Assembly (NCBI GenBank): GCA_030345135.1
Contig: CP128386.1
Coordinates: 341,129-405,128 of the forward strand
Direction of reading: 5' to 3'
DNA length: 64,000 bases
From: Chitinophagaceae bacterium DXS
Lineage (GTDB): Bacteria; Bacteroidota; Bacteroidia; Chitinophagales; Chitinophagaceae
The notes below the pieces were generated by a model, which was not told the origin of the DNA, made no database searches, and was given only the letters and a program-made list of their open reading frames with translations. The stretch's first letter is position 1; each line of letters opens with the position of its first letter. Made by a program: the position numbers and the translations under genes. Below, piece by piece: positions 10,032 to 17,273 of this stretch.

Positions 10032-10082
10032 GGTGTGAGGTGTGAGGTGTGAGGTATCAGGTATCAGGTATCAGGTATCAGG
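10029..10082 (+). repeat. Heptamer tandem repeat: AGGTGTG units, then four TATCAGG units
   Basis: Immediately after the kinase stop the sequence runs as 7-bp units: three AGGTGTG-like units, then TATCAGG four times exactly (10055-10082). The same AGG-plus-four family recurs at 25737-25776, 40931-40990 and, inverted, at 41186-41261. The IS630-type element is inserted 9 bases downstream. The region is non-coding. Confidence 0.85.
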
Positions 10083-10150
10083 TCCGGCAACTAGTGTTAA
10101 GTTAAGTATATTATGACGTATTATATTTGTATATTTGGCAAACTATACAA

Positions 10151-10609
10151 ATGATACGTTATACAATTAAGCTGACTAAAACAGAGGTAGAAGAACTAAC
10201 GGAAATAATTAGTAAAGGCACCCATACCTCGCAAACTTTCCGGACTGCCTATATTCTTTTGAACTGTGACGAGGGAAAATATTCCGAAAAGATAACCAAT
10301 GAGCAAATAAGCAAAGTACTCAAGGTTGGAATGCGCACTATAGACAGGGTAAAGAAAAAATTTATTGAAGAAGGTTTTGAGTCTGTGCTAGAAAGACGTC
10401 CAACTACCCGTGTTTATGAGAATAAGGTAGATGGAGATGTTGAAGCGAAGTTGGTAACCCTATGTTGTAGCGAACCACCTAAGGGATATGCTAAATGGTC
10501 TTTACGGCTGTTAGCAGACAAAATGGTAGAATTAAAGTATGTTGAAAGCATCACACATGTCACGGTTGGAAACGTCTTAAAAAAAATGAACTTAAACCCT
10601 GGAAAGTAA
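10151..10609 (+). CDS. IS630-type transposase, N-terminal frame (helix-turn-helix part)
   Basis: From the ATG at 10151 this frame encodes about 152 residues. It has a helix-turn-helix region (NEQISKVLKVGMRTIDRVKKKF) and a second winged-helix part (GYAKWSLRLLADKM), the DNA-binding half of IS630 transposases. An in-frame TTG at 10127 is possible but lies within a promoter-like TATATTTG (10122-10129), so the ATG is preferred. The frame ends shortly after an uninterrupted run of eight adenines (10578-10585). A -1 slip there reads NELKPWKVKGW and continues into the catalytic frame. Confidence 0.85.
   Translation: MIRYTIKLTKTEVEELTEIISKGTHTSQTFRTAYILLNCDEGKYSEKITNEQISKVLKVGMRTIDRVKKKFIEEGFESVLERRPTTRVYENKVDGDVEAKLVTLCCSEPPKGYAKWSLRLLADKMVELKYVESITHVTVGNVLKKMNLNPGK
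10578..10585 (+). promoter_or_regulatory. A8 slippery run, probable -1 programmed frameshift site
   Basis: The zero frame reads TTA AAA AAA ATG and stops ten codons later. Slipping back one base gives AAT GAA CTT AAA CCC TGG, joining the DNA-binding frame to the DDE frame without a gap in family similarity. This A-AAA-AAA heptamer type is the usual slip site in bacterial insertion sequences. A frameshift mutation cannot be excluded. Confidence 0.65.
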
Positions 10610-10647
10610 AGGGCTGGGTAATTCCACCACAGGGCAATAGTGAATTT

Positions 10648-11283
10648 GTGGCAAACATGGAAGCGGTATTGGATGTATATAAAAGGCCCTATGATGCAGA
10701 TTTTCCCGTAGTCTGCATGGACGAATCGCCAAAGCAACTGATAGAGGAGCTGCGGCCGTCCACTAAAATGAAGCCGGGTCAGGATGCAAGAAGGGATTAT
10801 GAGTATGTACGCCACGGAGTGGTGAATATATTTATGGCTAACGAACCCCTGAAAGGAAACCGAATGGTGAAAGTTACAGAATTCAAGACCAGGAAGCAAT
10901 GGGCTGCTTTTATGAAGTGGATAGCAGACAAGCAATACCCGAATGCCAAAAGGATAACGTTGGTGATGGATAACTTTAAGACGCACACAGCATCAGCATT
11001 TTACGAGACCTTTGAGCCCGCAGAAGCGAAAAGGCTTTGGGATAGATTTGAATTTGTATATACCCCAAAACATGGCAGCTGGTTGAATATGGCTGAAATA
11101 GAACTGCACGTATTGAATGGCCAATGCTTAAACCGGCACATCTCAACGATGAGAAAAATTAAGGAAGAAGTTGAAGCATGGGAATCCGACAGGAATAACA
11201 GAAACAGTAAGATAAACTGGCAGTTCACTAACAAAGACGCACGGATAAAATTGAAAAAACTTTATCCGTCAATTTATGATTAA
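10648..11283 (+). CDS. IS630-type transposase, catalytic DDE frame
   Basis: This frame (211 residues from the first ATG, more if entered by frameshift from about 10585) holds the DDE catalytic core. It shows the first Asp in VVCMDES, the second in LVMDNFKTH and the Glu in GSWLNMAEIEL. The C-terminus has the usual WQFTNKDARIKLKKLYP. It should be made as a fusion with the upstream helix-turn-helix frame and act on the terminal repeats at 10092 and 11293. All three catalytic residues are present, so the element may still be active. Confidence 0.88.
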   Translation: MANMEAVLDVYKRPYDADFPVVCMDESPKQLIEELRPSTKMKPGQDARRDYEYVRHGVVNIFMANEPLKGNRMVKVTEFKTRKQWAAFMKWIADKQYPNAKRITLVMDNFKTHTASAFYETFEPAEAKRLWDRFEFVYTPKHGSWLNMAEIELHVLNGQCLNRHISTMRKIKEEVEAWESDRNNRNSKINWQFTNKDARIKLKKLYPSIYD

Positions 11284-11331
11284 CATAACACTACCACATA
11301 CAATTGCCGAAAACTCCCCGATGCATAAAAA

Positions 11332-11412
11332 CTCTTCTTACTGTCTTACGATCTTACACGTCTTACTATCTTACTGTCTTACAGTCTTACGGTCTTATGG
11401 TCTTACGGTCTT
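11332..11412. repeat. Degenerate 8-9-bp tandem repeat (RTCTTACN)
   Basis: About nine consecutive units of the form GTCTTACN or ATCTTACN follow one another. They run up to and slightly into the last codons of the polX-like gene, whose stop is at 11403-11405. Units vary at the last one or two positions. They have no spacers and are too short for CRISPR. Confidence 0.75.
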
Positions 11413-13079
11413 TTCTTCTTCTGTTCTTCAACAAATTTTTCAAATTCAGCCAATGAATAGCTGCTCAGGTTTTTATCTTTTGTAAGTCCCGCTTTTTGCG
11501 CCGCCAGTACGCCGTACTTTGTATCTGCAAATCCTTCTATGCTGTGTGCATCAGGATCGATAGAGATTAGTACGTTCTTTTCAAGTGCATAATCAATCCA
11601 TCTCCAGTCAATATCCAGTCTTCTTGGGTGAGCGTTTAATTCAATCACCACATTATTTGCCGCACACGCTTCAATGATCTTTTTATGATCGACAGGATAG
11701 CCATTGCGGCTAAGCAATAATCTTCCGGTCATATGGCCAAGAATACTTGTGTAAGGATTTTCAATGGCTTTCAGAAGACGCATCATTGCTTTTTCTTCTG
11801 TCATTTTTAAGTTTGAGTGAACAGAAGCGATCACGATATCGAATGTGTTCAGTACTTCATCTGCATAATCAAGGCTGCCATCGTTTAAAATATCAGACTC
11901 AATGCTTTTGAAAATTTTAAAAGGAGCAAGTTTTTTATTCAGCTCATCTACCTCGCCATGCTGTGCAATAATTCGCTCTTCTGATAATCCGTTTGCGTAG
12001 AAAGCTGTTTTGGAGTGATCGCTTATTACAAGATATTGCAAGCCCAGCCTGACGGCTTCTTTGCCCATTTCTTCAATACTGTTTACACCGTCGCTCCATT
12101 TGCTGTGACTGTGTATAATAGCCGTAATATCAGCAGGCTCAATAACTGCAGGCAATGCGTGTTGTTGCGCTTTGGCAATGATTGCGGCGGTTTCTCTTAA
12201 ATAAGGTTGAATATAGTCGACTCCGGCGTTAGCAAAAATTTCTTCTTCAGAATTATATGTTTTGTTCTTGTCAAACAAACCCTGCTCTGCCCATTCCGTT
12301 AAGAAGCTTTCGCTGCAGCTTGTGATGAATTGTTTTAAATAGATCTCTTCTTTGGGAGAATAATAGAAGACCAGCTCCACGTGTTCTTCTCCGGTAAACG
12401 ATATCTGTTCTTCTGATTGAGTAACTGTGGAAAAGTTGTTCTTTTCGAAATATGTTTGAAGCTCAGTTAATGGGCTGTCTGTAACCCATTCCAGTTTAGT
12501 AATGATCTCTGTGTGTTTTCTTATATCGCCGGTAGGTAAGAATAAACTTCCCGGAAATGCTTCCTTGATTTTATTCTGTACAGCGGCAGCATACGACTCA
12601 ATTTGGGCATACAGGTAACTGCCTTTGTTGCCGAGATAAAACTCAATGGACTCTTTGATGTTTTTCTGTGTCTTTTCTCCAAAGCCTTTATATAAGGTTA
12701 ATCTGTTTTCGTTGCATGCATATAAAAGCTCACCCAGGCTTTCAACCTCGAGCTCCTTCCAGATAGTTGAAATTTTTTTCGGACCAATACCCTTAATATT
12801 CAGCATTTCAATGATACCTGCAGGGGTACGTGTTACATATTCATCAAGTATCGGAAGTGTACCTTTTTGTAACTGTTCAATAATTTTCTGACCAACACTT
12901 TCTCCAATGCCCTTAATGGAAAAGATCTTATCCTGCGGTAGTTCCGCCAATTGCATGGGCAATTTTTCAATGGTAAATGCAGCCACTGAATAAGTCTTTG
13001 ATTTAAAACTGTTCTCGCCATGAATATCCATCAATTTGGAAAGCATCGAGAAGTTATCGGCAATTGCGTAGTTGTCCAT
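11403..13079 (-). CDS. polX: PolX-family protein: HhH plus PHP phosphoesterase, polymerase site degenerate
   Basis: The 558-residue protein has the order of bacterial DNA polymerase X: helix-hairpin-helix motifs (IKGIGESVGQKI near 55-66, IKGIGPKKIS near 95-104), a polymerase palm region (about 160-265) and a C-terminal PHP domain. The PHP metal ligands look complete (HSHSKWSDG at 323-331, SDHSK, ESDILNDGSLDY, SVHSNL, GHMTGR, DPDAH). The palm is unusual: the expected GS-x-RR...GDxD motif reads FPGSLFLPTGD...TKLEWV (about 175-199) and the third aspartate region reads HVELVFYY. All three catalytic aspartates appear lost. It probably acts as a DNA-end phosphoesterase or 3'-5' exonuclease in repair rather than as a polymerase. 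Confidence 0.88.
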   Translation of the reverse strand: MDNYAIADNFSMLSKLMDIHGENSFKSKTYSVAAFTIEKLPMQLAELPQDKIFSIKGIGESVGQKIIEQLQKGTLPILDEYVTRTPAGIIEMLNIKGIGPKKISTIWKELEVESLGELLYACNENRLTLYKGFGEKTQKNIKESIEFYLGNKGSYLYAQIESYAAAVQNKIKEAFPGSLFLPTGDIRKHTEIITKLEWVTDSPLTELQTYFEKNNFSTVTQSEEQISFTGEEHVELVFYYSPKEEIYLKQFITSCSESFLTEWAEQGLFDKNKTYNSEEEIFANAGVDYIQPYLRETAAIIAKAQQHALPAVIEPADITAIIHSHSKWSDGVNSIEEMGKEAVRLGLQYLVISDHSKTAFYANGLSEERIIAQHGEVDELNKKLAPFKIFKSIESDILNDGSLDYADEVLNTFDIVIASVHSNLKMTEEKAMMRLLKAIENPYTSILGHMTGRLLLSRNGYPVDHKKIIEACAANNVVIELNAHPRRLDIDWRWIDYALEKNVLISIDPDAHSIEGFADTKYGVLAAQKAGLTKDKNLSSYSLAEFEKFVEEQKKKRP

Positions 13080-13252
13080 TGTTAAGAAGCTTTTAGCAAT
13101 CAGCTATCAGCAATGAGCTTAAGCATTTTCCTAATCATTGTTGATACCGGATGTTCGTCCCAAAAATAGGTAAGATTGTTGTTGAAAGAAAAAGAGAATA
13201 AGGCGGGAGTGTTTGTGGGTTTAGCCAACTAATATAATTGCGAATAAATATA

Positions 13253-13417
13253 TTATAGTGGGAGTGTATGCTGCAATTTTTTTAGAGTAGCATTTGCCTC
13301 GTCCAGTTTTTTGGGTGCAAGCGTTTTTCCTCTTAATTTATTCAGATTTTCATCAACTATAAGTGTAACTTTTTTGCCGAAAAGATCGCTTTTATATTTA
13401 ATGATTCTTTGTTTCAT
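13253..13417 (-). CDS. Small 54-residue protein, translationally coupled to the DUF6934-like gene
   Basis: This short frame begins MKQRIIKYKSDLFGKKVTL and ends LKKLQHTLPL-stop at 13253. Its ATG (13417-13415) overlaps the TGA of the upstream gene (13416-13414) as ATGA, a typical coupling arrangement. It is lysine-rich, with a predicted strand (KKVTLIVDENLN) followed by a helix. I do not recognise the family. The overlap and sensible composition support a real gene. The pair resembles the size and layout of two-gene toxin-antitoxin or regulator-partner modules, but no function is shown. Confidence 0.6.
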   Translation of the reverse strand: MKQRIIKYKSDLFGKKVTLIVDENLNKLRGKTLAPKKLDEANATLKKLQHTLPL

Positions 13418-13872
13418 ATATCGAAATTACTTAATTTTTTCTTGATTAAAAAGCCGTCTGTAGTTACATTTTTTTGAAAAGGAACAAACTTATTTTGCTG
13501 TTCGCCGTAGATTGTAAATTTAAGTGATAACTCATCCAGATTCAGGCTTATCGCCATTCTGTATAACCTCGTGCGTTCTTGTGTGCTTCCCTTAAAATAA
13601 ACCCATCTCTTCGGATAATTACTTAAAAAGATGTCAACAGCGAATGCAACTGTTGAAAGTATCTTATTCCGGTCTCCGTTGTTGCTTGTATGGATATCAT
13701 TTATCTGATTATCCTCGTCCACGTCACCAAACGCAAGGTTATAAATATTGGAGACAGCCGTCTCACTAAATTCTATACGCTTAAATATATATCCATTTTG
13801 ACCATCGCTTATAAATTCGAACAAACAGTAATCTTCAGATACTTTAATGTTCCGGTAGATCTCATATTTCAT
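13414..13872 (-). CDS. DUF6934-like protein
   Basis: The 152-residue cytoplasmic protein has a pattern I associate with the Bacteroidota family DUF6934: YNLAFGDVDEDNQINDIHTSNNGD followed by ILSTVAFAVDIFLSNYPKRWVYFKGST-ERTRLYRM. The conserved core reads like an alpha/beta domain with invariant GST-x-x-RTRLYR. No catalytic motif is obvious and the function is unknown. It is followed with ATGA overlap by a 54-codon gene, and the two are isolated from other genes (170 bases downstream, over 400 upstream). The family name is from memory; the two-gene unit is directly visible. Confidence 0.6.
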   Translation of the reverse strand: MKYEIYRNIKVSEDYCLFEFISDGQNGYIFKRIEFSETAVSNIYNLAFGDVDEDNQINDIHTSNNGDRNKILSTVAFAVDIFLSNYPKRWVYFKGSTQERTRLYRMAISLNLDELSLKFTIYGEQQNKFVPFQKNVTTDGFLIKKKLSNFDI

Positions 13873-14228
13873 TTCCTGTACTATTTCCGCCCTATTATGC
13901 CAAGGTAGAGAGGGATTCTATAAATGAATAACCGGATAGTACAAATTATTAACGTTGTTTTGGGCTTAGTAAAAAGTTAAAGAATGAAAAGTTGTGATTT
14001 CAAACACGCTGCAATTACGCGCCTTAAAATCATCTTAGTACTGTAGCGATGGACAATTATAATTACAGAGAGAAAAGGCAGGAAAAGATAAGAGAACCAC
14101 AGATTTTTAAACTGCACATCATTGTCAATTTTCAAATTTCAATCGTCCATTAATCCAATCGCTTCCTGGCAATGTCGAAGCTTTAATCTTTGTGCCCCTT
14201 CGCGCCTTAGCGTTTTCGTGACAGGAGC
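13873..14228. other. Intergenic region without a recognisable gene
   Basis: Nothing coding is seen here. Near 14195-14220 it contains CTTTGTGCCCCTTCGCGCCTTAGCG, a degenerate repeat of the kind often found between Bacteroidota genes. The left part should carry the promoter of the DUF6934-like pair, but I cannot place it. Confidence 0.5.
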
Positions 14229-14257
14229 AAAAAAAATCCCGGGAGATTATCCCGGGA
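14229..14257 (-). terminator. Rho-independent terminator of the histone-like gene/ribosomal operon
   Basis: Read on the minus strand, two TCCCGGGA arms separated by five bases are followed by eight T residues. It sits 29 bases past the stop codon of the histone-like gene. Confidence 0.8.
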
Positions 14258-14285
14258 CCTTTAAGTATTTGAGCTTGTTATAAGC

Positions 14286-14519
14286 TTACTTTTTAGCGGC
14301 TTTTTTAGGAGCAGCTTTTTTAGCAGCAGCCTTTTTAGGAGCGGCTTTCTTTACAGCAGCTTTTTTAGGAGCAGCTTTCTTAGCAGCAGCCTTTTTAGGA
14401 GCGGCTTTCTTTACAGCAGCTTTTTTAGGAGCGGCTTTTTTCGCAGCAGCTTTTTTAGGAGCAGCTTTCTTTGCAGCAGCTTTTTTAGGAGCTGCTTTTT
14501 TTGCAGTTGCCATGTTCAT
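14286..14519 (-). CDS. Histone H1-like lysine/alanine/proline repeat protein
   Basis: The 77-residue protein is almost entirely AAPKKAA/AKKAA repeats after a short MNMATAKK start. It is strongly basic and resembles the C-terminal tail of eukaryotic histone H1 and the bacterial Hc1/AlgP-like proteins. Such proteins bind DNA or RNA non-specifically and may help compact the nucleoid or assist ribosomal RNA. The underlying DNA is a tandem array with a period of about 21 or 42 bp, so copy number may vary between strains. The start could be ATG 14519 or ATG 14513. It lies about 70 bases behind rpmA on the same strand with a terminator beyond, suggesting co-transcription with rplU-rpmA. Confidence 0.8.
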   Translation of the reverse strand: MNMATAKKAAPKKAAAKKAAPKKAAAKKAAPKKAAVKKAAPKKAAAKKAAPKKAAVKKAAPKKAAAKKAAPKKAAKK

Positions 14520-14589
14520 TTAATTTAATGGTTAGTAAATATTGCATAAAATTAAATGTTTTATGGGAACTGCCAAATTTTTTTAGGAA

Positions 14590-14856
14590 TTAAGCAGTTA
14601 CTTCCGCAGGCGTAACAGAAACTACAGTTTTGTTTGCAGTAGTTTTTCTGAATTCTACGATACCATCTGTAAGTGCAAACAGTGTGTAGTCTCTTCCTAC
14701 ACCAATGTTTTTACCAGGATGATAAACAGTTCCGCGCTGGCGAACGATGATGTTACCAGCTACAGCTGGCTGACCACCATATATCTTTACTCCTAAACGT
14801 TTACTTTGTGAATCACGGCCGTTTTTTACACTACCTTCACCTTTTTTGTGAGCCAT
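14590..14856 (-). CDS. rpmA: 50S ribosomal protein L27
   Basis: This 88-residue protein begins [22 protein letters not shown], with the family hallmarks [17 protein letters not shown] and [19 protein letters not shown]27 sits near the peptidyl transferase centre of the large subunit, its N-terminal tail reaching the tRNA CCA end. There is no N-terminal extension of the Firmicutes kind that needs Prp cleavage. It is 44 bases downstream of rplU, the usual order. Confidence 0.97.
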   Translation of the reverse strand: MAHKKGEGSVKNGRDSQSKRLGVKIYGGQPAVAGNIIVRQRGTVYHPGKNIGVGRDYTLFALTDGIVEFRKTTANKTVVSVTPAEVTA

Positions 14857-14900
14857 AGTAAATGAGTTTGAATGTTAATTACTTTTTTGCTCCGCTCTTA

Positions 14901-15206
14901 CTAAGCGATGCTTTCAATTTTAATTTGAGTGAATTGAGTTCTGTGCCCGTGTTTTTTACGGAAGCCTTTTCTTCTTTTCATTTTGAATGCGATCACTTTA
15001 TCATCCTGCACAAATTCATTCAAAACTTCAGCTTTAACTACAGCTTTAACATCAGTTCCAACAGAAAGACTGCCGTTGTTGTCAACCAGCAATACTTCGC
15101 TGAACTCAAGTTTATCTCCACTTTTTGCTTGCAGGTGAGGAACATACAGGCTTTGACCTTCCTGTACTCTAAATTGCTGACCTGCGATTTTTACGACTGC
15201 GAACAT
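14901..15206 (-). CDS. rplU: 50S ribosomal protein L21
   Basis: The 101-residue protein begins MFAVVKIAGQQFRVQEGQSLYV and ends with KMKRRKGFRKKHGHRTQFTQIKI, the rRNA-binding tail typical of L21. It binds 23S rRNA and is needed for large-subunit assembly. It heads a rplU-rpmA pair, with the histone-like gene behind. The transcript probably starts just upstream of 15206, but no convincing promoter box was placed. Confidence 0.97.
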   Translation of the reverse strand: MFAVVKIAGQQFRVQEGQSLYVPHLQAKSGDKLEFSEVLLVDNNGSLSVGTDVKAVVKAEVLNEFVQDDKVIAFKMKRRKGFRKKHGHRTQFTQIKIESIA

Positions 15207-15302
15207 GGCTTATCCAAAATTAGGACGGCAAAGGTAAGGTTTTACAATGGAATAAGGCAAGGATTTTTCAAAAAAATTGCTCCAAAACACAAAAATACCT
15301 GA

Positions 15303-15523
15303 TTCTAATCTTTATCTGATTGAAAGTGAATAGGTTTTTAGCCTTGTCTAAGGGCTATTTTATTCCTTTGTCACGGCGCAACAATGAATTGAATATAAGT
15401 AAGGCAAATTCGCCATTTTCCGTGATACCCACAAGACAACGTGCTTAAAATTAAGTACTTCGTACTTCAAAGATCGTACTTGACGAAGTGAATTTCGTCT
15501 TAAGGAGACGGTATTGTATCCAC
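15303..15523. other. Divergent intergenic region with short inverted repeats
   Basis: The region lies between rplU (minus) and the GH3-family gene (plus). It contains AAGTAC-TTC-GTACTT at 15453-15467 and GACGAA...TTTCGTC at 15482-15499, perhaps regulatory or hairpin-forming. A 70-codon minus-strand open frame here (15360-15572) looks random. Confidence 0.45.
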
Positions 15524-15524
15524 T

Positions 15525-15558
15525 ATTGACTTTTTTCCCTTTTATGCGCCTATTTTTG
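15525..15558 (+). promoter_or_regulatory. Candidate Bacteroidota-type promoter for the GH3-family gene
   Basis: TATTTTTG at 15551-15558 fits the -7 box TAnnTTTG exactly. ATTG at 15525-15528 could serve as the -33 element, although the 22-base gap is slightly long. The start codon is 24 bases downstream. Confidence 0.35.
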
Positions 15559-15581
15559 TTATCCCCAATCAATACTAGATT

Positions 15582-17078
15582 ATGAATTTAAAATCTTTAC
15601 TAGCGAAGCCGTTTGCCGGATATATATATAACAGAATAAAGAAGGGGATGGAGACCGCTGTTGCAGACCAGGAGGTGATTTTTAAGGATTTGATCAAAAC
15701 AGCAAAAGACACCGAATTCGGAAAAGATCACGGTTTTGAAAATATAAAGACCTATGAGGATTTTAAAAAGCAGGTTCCCATACGCGACTATGAGCAGATT
15801 AAAAGTTACATCACCAAAGTAAAACAGGGCCAGGCAAATATTCTATGGAAGGGAAAGCCCATTTATTTTGCCAAAACGAGTGGTACCACCAGTGGCGTAA
15901 AATATATTCCTATCAGTAAAGAATCAATTTCCAATCACATTGATTCCGCCCGCAATGCATTGCTTTGCTATATCGCTGAAAGTGGAAACGCGAATTTTAC
16001 AGAAGGGAAAATGATCTTTTTAAGTGGATCGCCCGAGCTTGACAGGGTTGGCGGCGTTCCAACCGGCCGCTTAAGTGGTATCGTAAATCACCATGTTCCG
16101 AAATATTTGAGAAGTAACCAGCTTCCTGACTATGAGACCAACTGTATTGAAGATTGGGAAACTAAGCTGGATAAAATTGTTCAGGAGACCATTAATGAGG
16201 ATATGGCGCTGATCAGCGGCATACCACCATGGATGCAAATGTATTTTGACAGACTAACGCAGGTTAGCGGAAAGAAGATTGCCGACCTGTTCCCCAACTT
16301 TTCAGTGATGGTTTATGGCGGTGTAAATTTTGAGCCTTACAGAGCCAAGCTGTTTGATAGCATCGGCAAGAAAATCGATTCAATCGAAACATTCCCTGCC
16401 AGCGAAGGATTCTTTGCCTTCCAGGATTCACAAAATGCAGAGGGATTATTATTAAATACTGATTCCGGTATCTTTTTCGAGTTTGTGCCCGCTGGTGAGA
16501 TCTTCAATGAAAATCCGACACGTTTATCATTGAAAGATGTAAAGGTGGGGGAAAACTATGCCCTCATCATCAATAACAACGCAGGGCTTTGGGCATACAA
16601 TATCGGCGACACGGTGAAGTTCGTGAGCACAAAACCTTATCGCCTGGTAGTTACCGGCAGAACCAAGCATTATATTTCTGCCTTTGGTGAGCATGTTATT
16701 GGCGAAGAGGTAGAGCAGGCTTTAATGAAAGCTGCTAATGAAGACAATGTGAAAATTATTGAGTTTACAGTTGCGCCGATGGTTCAGCAGGGTGAAGGAA
16801 AAAGTTACCATGAATGGTTTATAGAATTTGAGAACGCCCCCTCAGATCTGCAAGGCTTTATAGAAAAGGTAGATAATAACCTTCGACAGAAAAACGTTTA
16901 TTACGACGATTTAATAGCCGGCAATATTCTGCAGAAACTTAAAATAACGCCGATCGTTAAAAATGGATTTATTGATTACATGAAATCCATTGGTAAGCTT
17001 GGTGGCCAGAATAAGCTTCCACGCTTAAGCAACGACCGGAAGATTGCTGACGCACTGCAACCGTTCGTCAATCAATAA
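15582..17078 (+). CDS. GH3 auxin-responsive promoter family protein (acyl-adenylate ligase-like)
   Basis: The 498-residue cytoplasmic protein belongs to the bacterial GH3 group of the ANL adenylating superfamily. Visible are the phosphate-binding loop AKTSGTTSGVKYIPIS (about residues 97-112), YGGVNFEPYR, and the C-terminal VVTGRTKHYISAFGEHVIGEEVE hinge. Plant GH3 proteins couple amino acids to hormones through an acyl-adenylate; bacterial members have no established substrate. The gene stands alone, with a promoter-like box upstream and a strong terminator 25 bases downstream. The Bacteroidota proteins are of this length. Confidence 0.9.
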   Translation: MNLKSLLAKPFAGYIYNRIKKGMETAVADQEVIFKDLIKTAKDTEFGKDHGFENIKTYEDFKKQVPIRDYEQIKSYITKVKQGQANILWKGKPIYFAKTSGTTSGVKYIPISKESISNHIDSARNALLCYIAESGNANFTEGKMIFLSGSPELDRVGGVPTGRLSGIVNHHVPKYLRSNQLPDYETNCIEDWETKLDKIVQETINEDMALISGIPPWMQMYFDRLTQVSGKKIADLFPNFSVMVYGGVNFEPYRAKLFDSIGKKIDSIETFPASEGFFAFQDSQNAEGLLLNTDSGIFFEFVPAGEIFNENPTRLSLKDVKVGENYALIINNNAGLWAYNIGDTVKFVSTKPYRLVVTGRTKHYISAFGEHVIGEEVEQALMKAANEDNVKIIEFTVAPMVQQGEGKSYHEWFIEFENAPSDLQGFIEKVDNNLRQKNVYYDDLIAGNILQKLKITPIVKNGFIDYMKSIGKLGGQNKLPRLSNDRKIADALQPFVNQ

Positions 17079-17102
17079 TAAGAGCCTGTATAATTTTTTA
17101 TG

Positions 17103-17138
17103 AAAAACACCGGATTGCAAATGCGCCGGTGTTTTTTT
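17103..17138 (+). terminator. Rho-independent terminator of the GH3-family gene
   Basis: The 11-bp arms AAAAACACCGG (17103-17113) and CCGGTGTTTTT (17126-17136) are followed by further T residues. Confidence 0.88.
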
Positions 17139-17273
17139 ATGCTGAAATTGTAAAAAGTTTATTTTCATGGAATTATCAGGATTTGAAATTTGTTTACTAC
17201 GGTTCGTAATCAATTTCAAATCGTTATAATTTCAACTGTGCTCCTTACTCTAATCAATAAAAACGAAGAATGA

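Larger units (their letters stand above)
10092..11293 (+). mobile_element. Complete IS630-type insertion sequence, about 1.2 kb
   Basis: The ends are imperfect terminal inverted repeats of 27 bp with 21 matching positions. The left begins TAGTGTTAAGTTAA at 10092, and the reverse complement of the right end at 11293 begins TAGTGTTATGTTAA. Both termini are TA dinucleotides, as expected for the TA target duplication of the IS630/Tc1 superfamily. Inside are two overlapping-phase transposase frames on the + strand. The second frame's stop codon lies within the right inverted repeat. No adjacent copy is seen in the window. It separates the heptamer repeat (left) from the polX 3' region (right). Confidence 0.9.

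Noticed and set aside
10029-10082. Possible CRISPR array
   Set aside because: The units are 7 bp with no spacers and no cas genes are nearby, so this is a tandem repeat. The same applies to 11332-11412 and 40931-40990.
10648-11283. Degraded transposase
   Set aside because: First taken as a broken gene, but the A8 slip site, intact D-D-E residues and good terminal repeats favour a functional frameshifted transposase.
14862-15302. 146-codon plus-strand frame opposite rplU and rpmA
   Set aside because: It lies antisense to two certain ribosomal protein genes and has no family resemblance.
15360-15572. 70-codon minus-strand frame upstream of the GH3-family gene
   Set aside because: It overlaps the promoter-like box and inverted repeats; its composition is random-looking.
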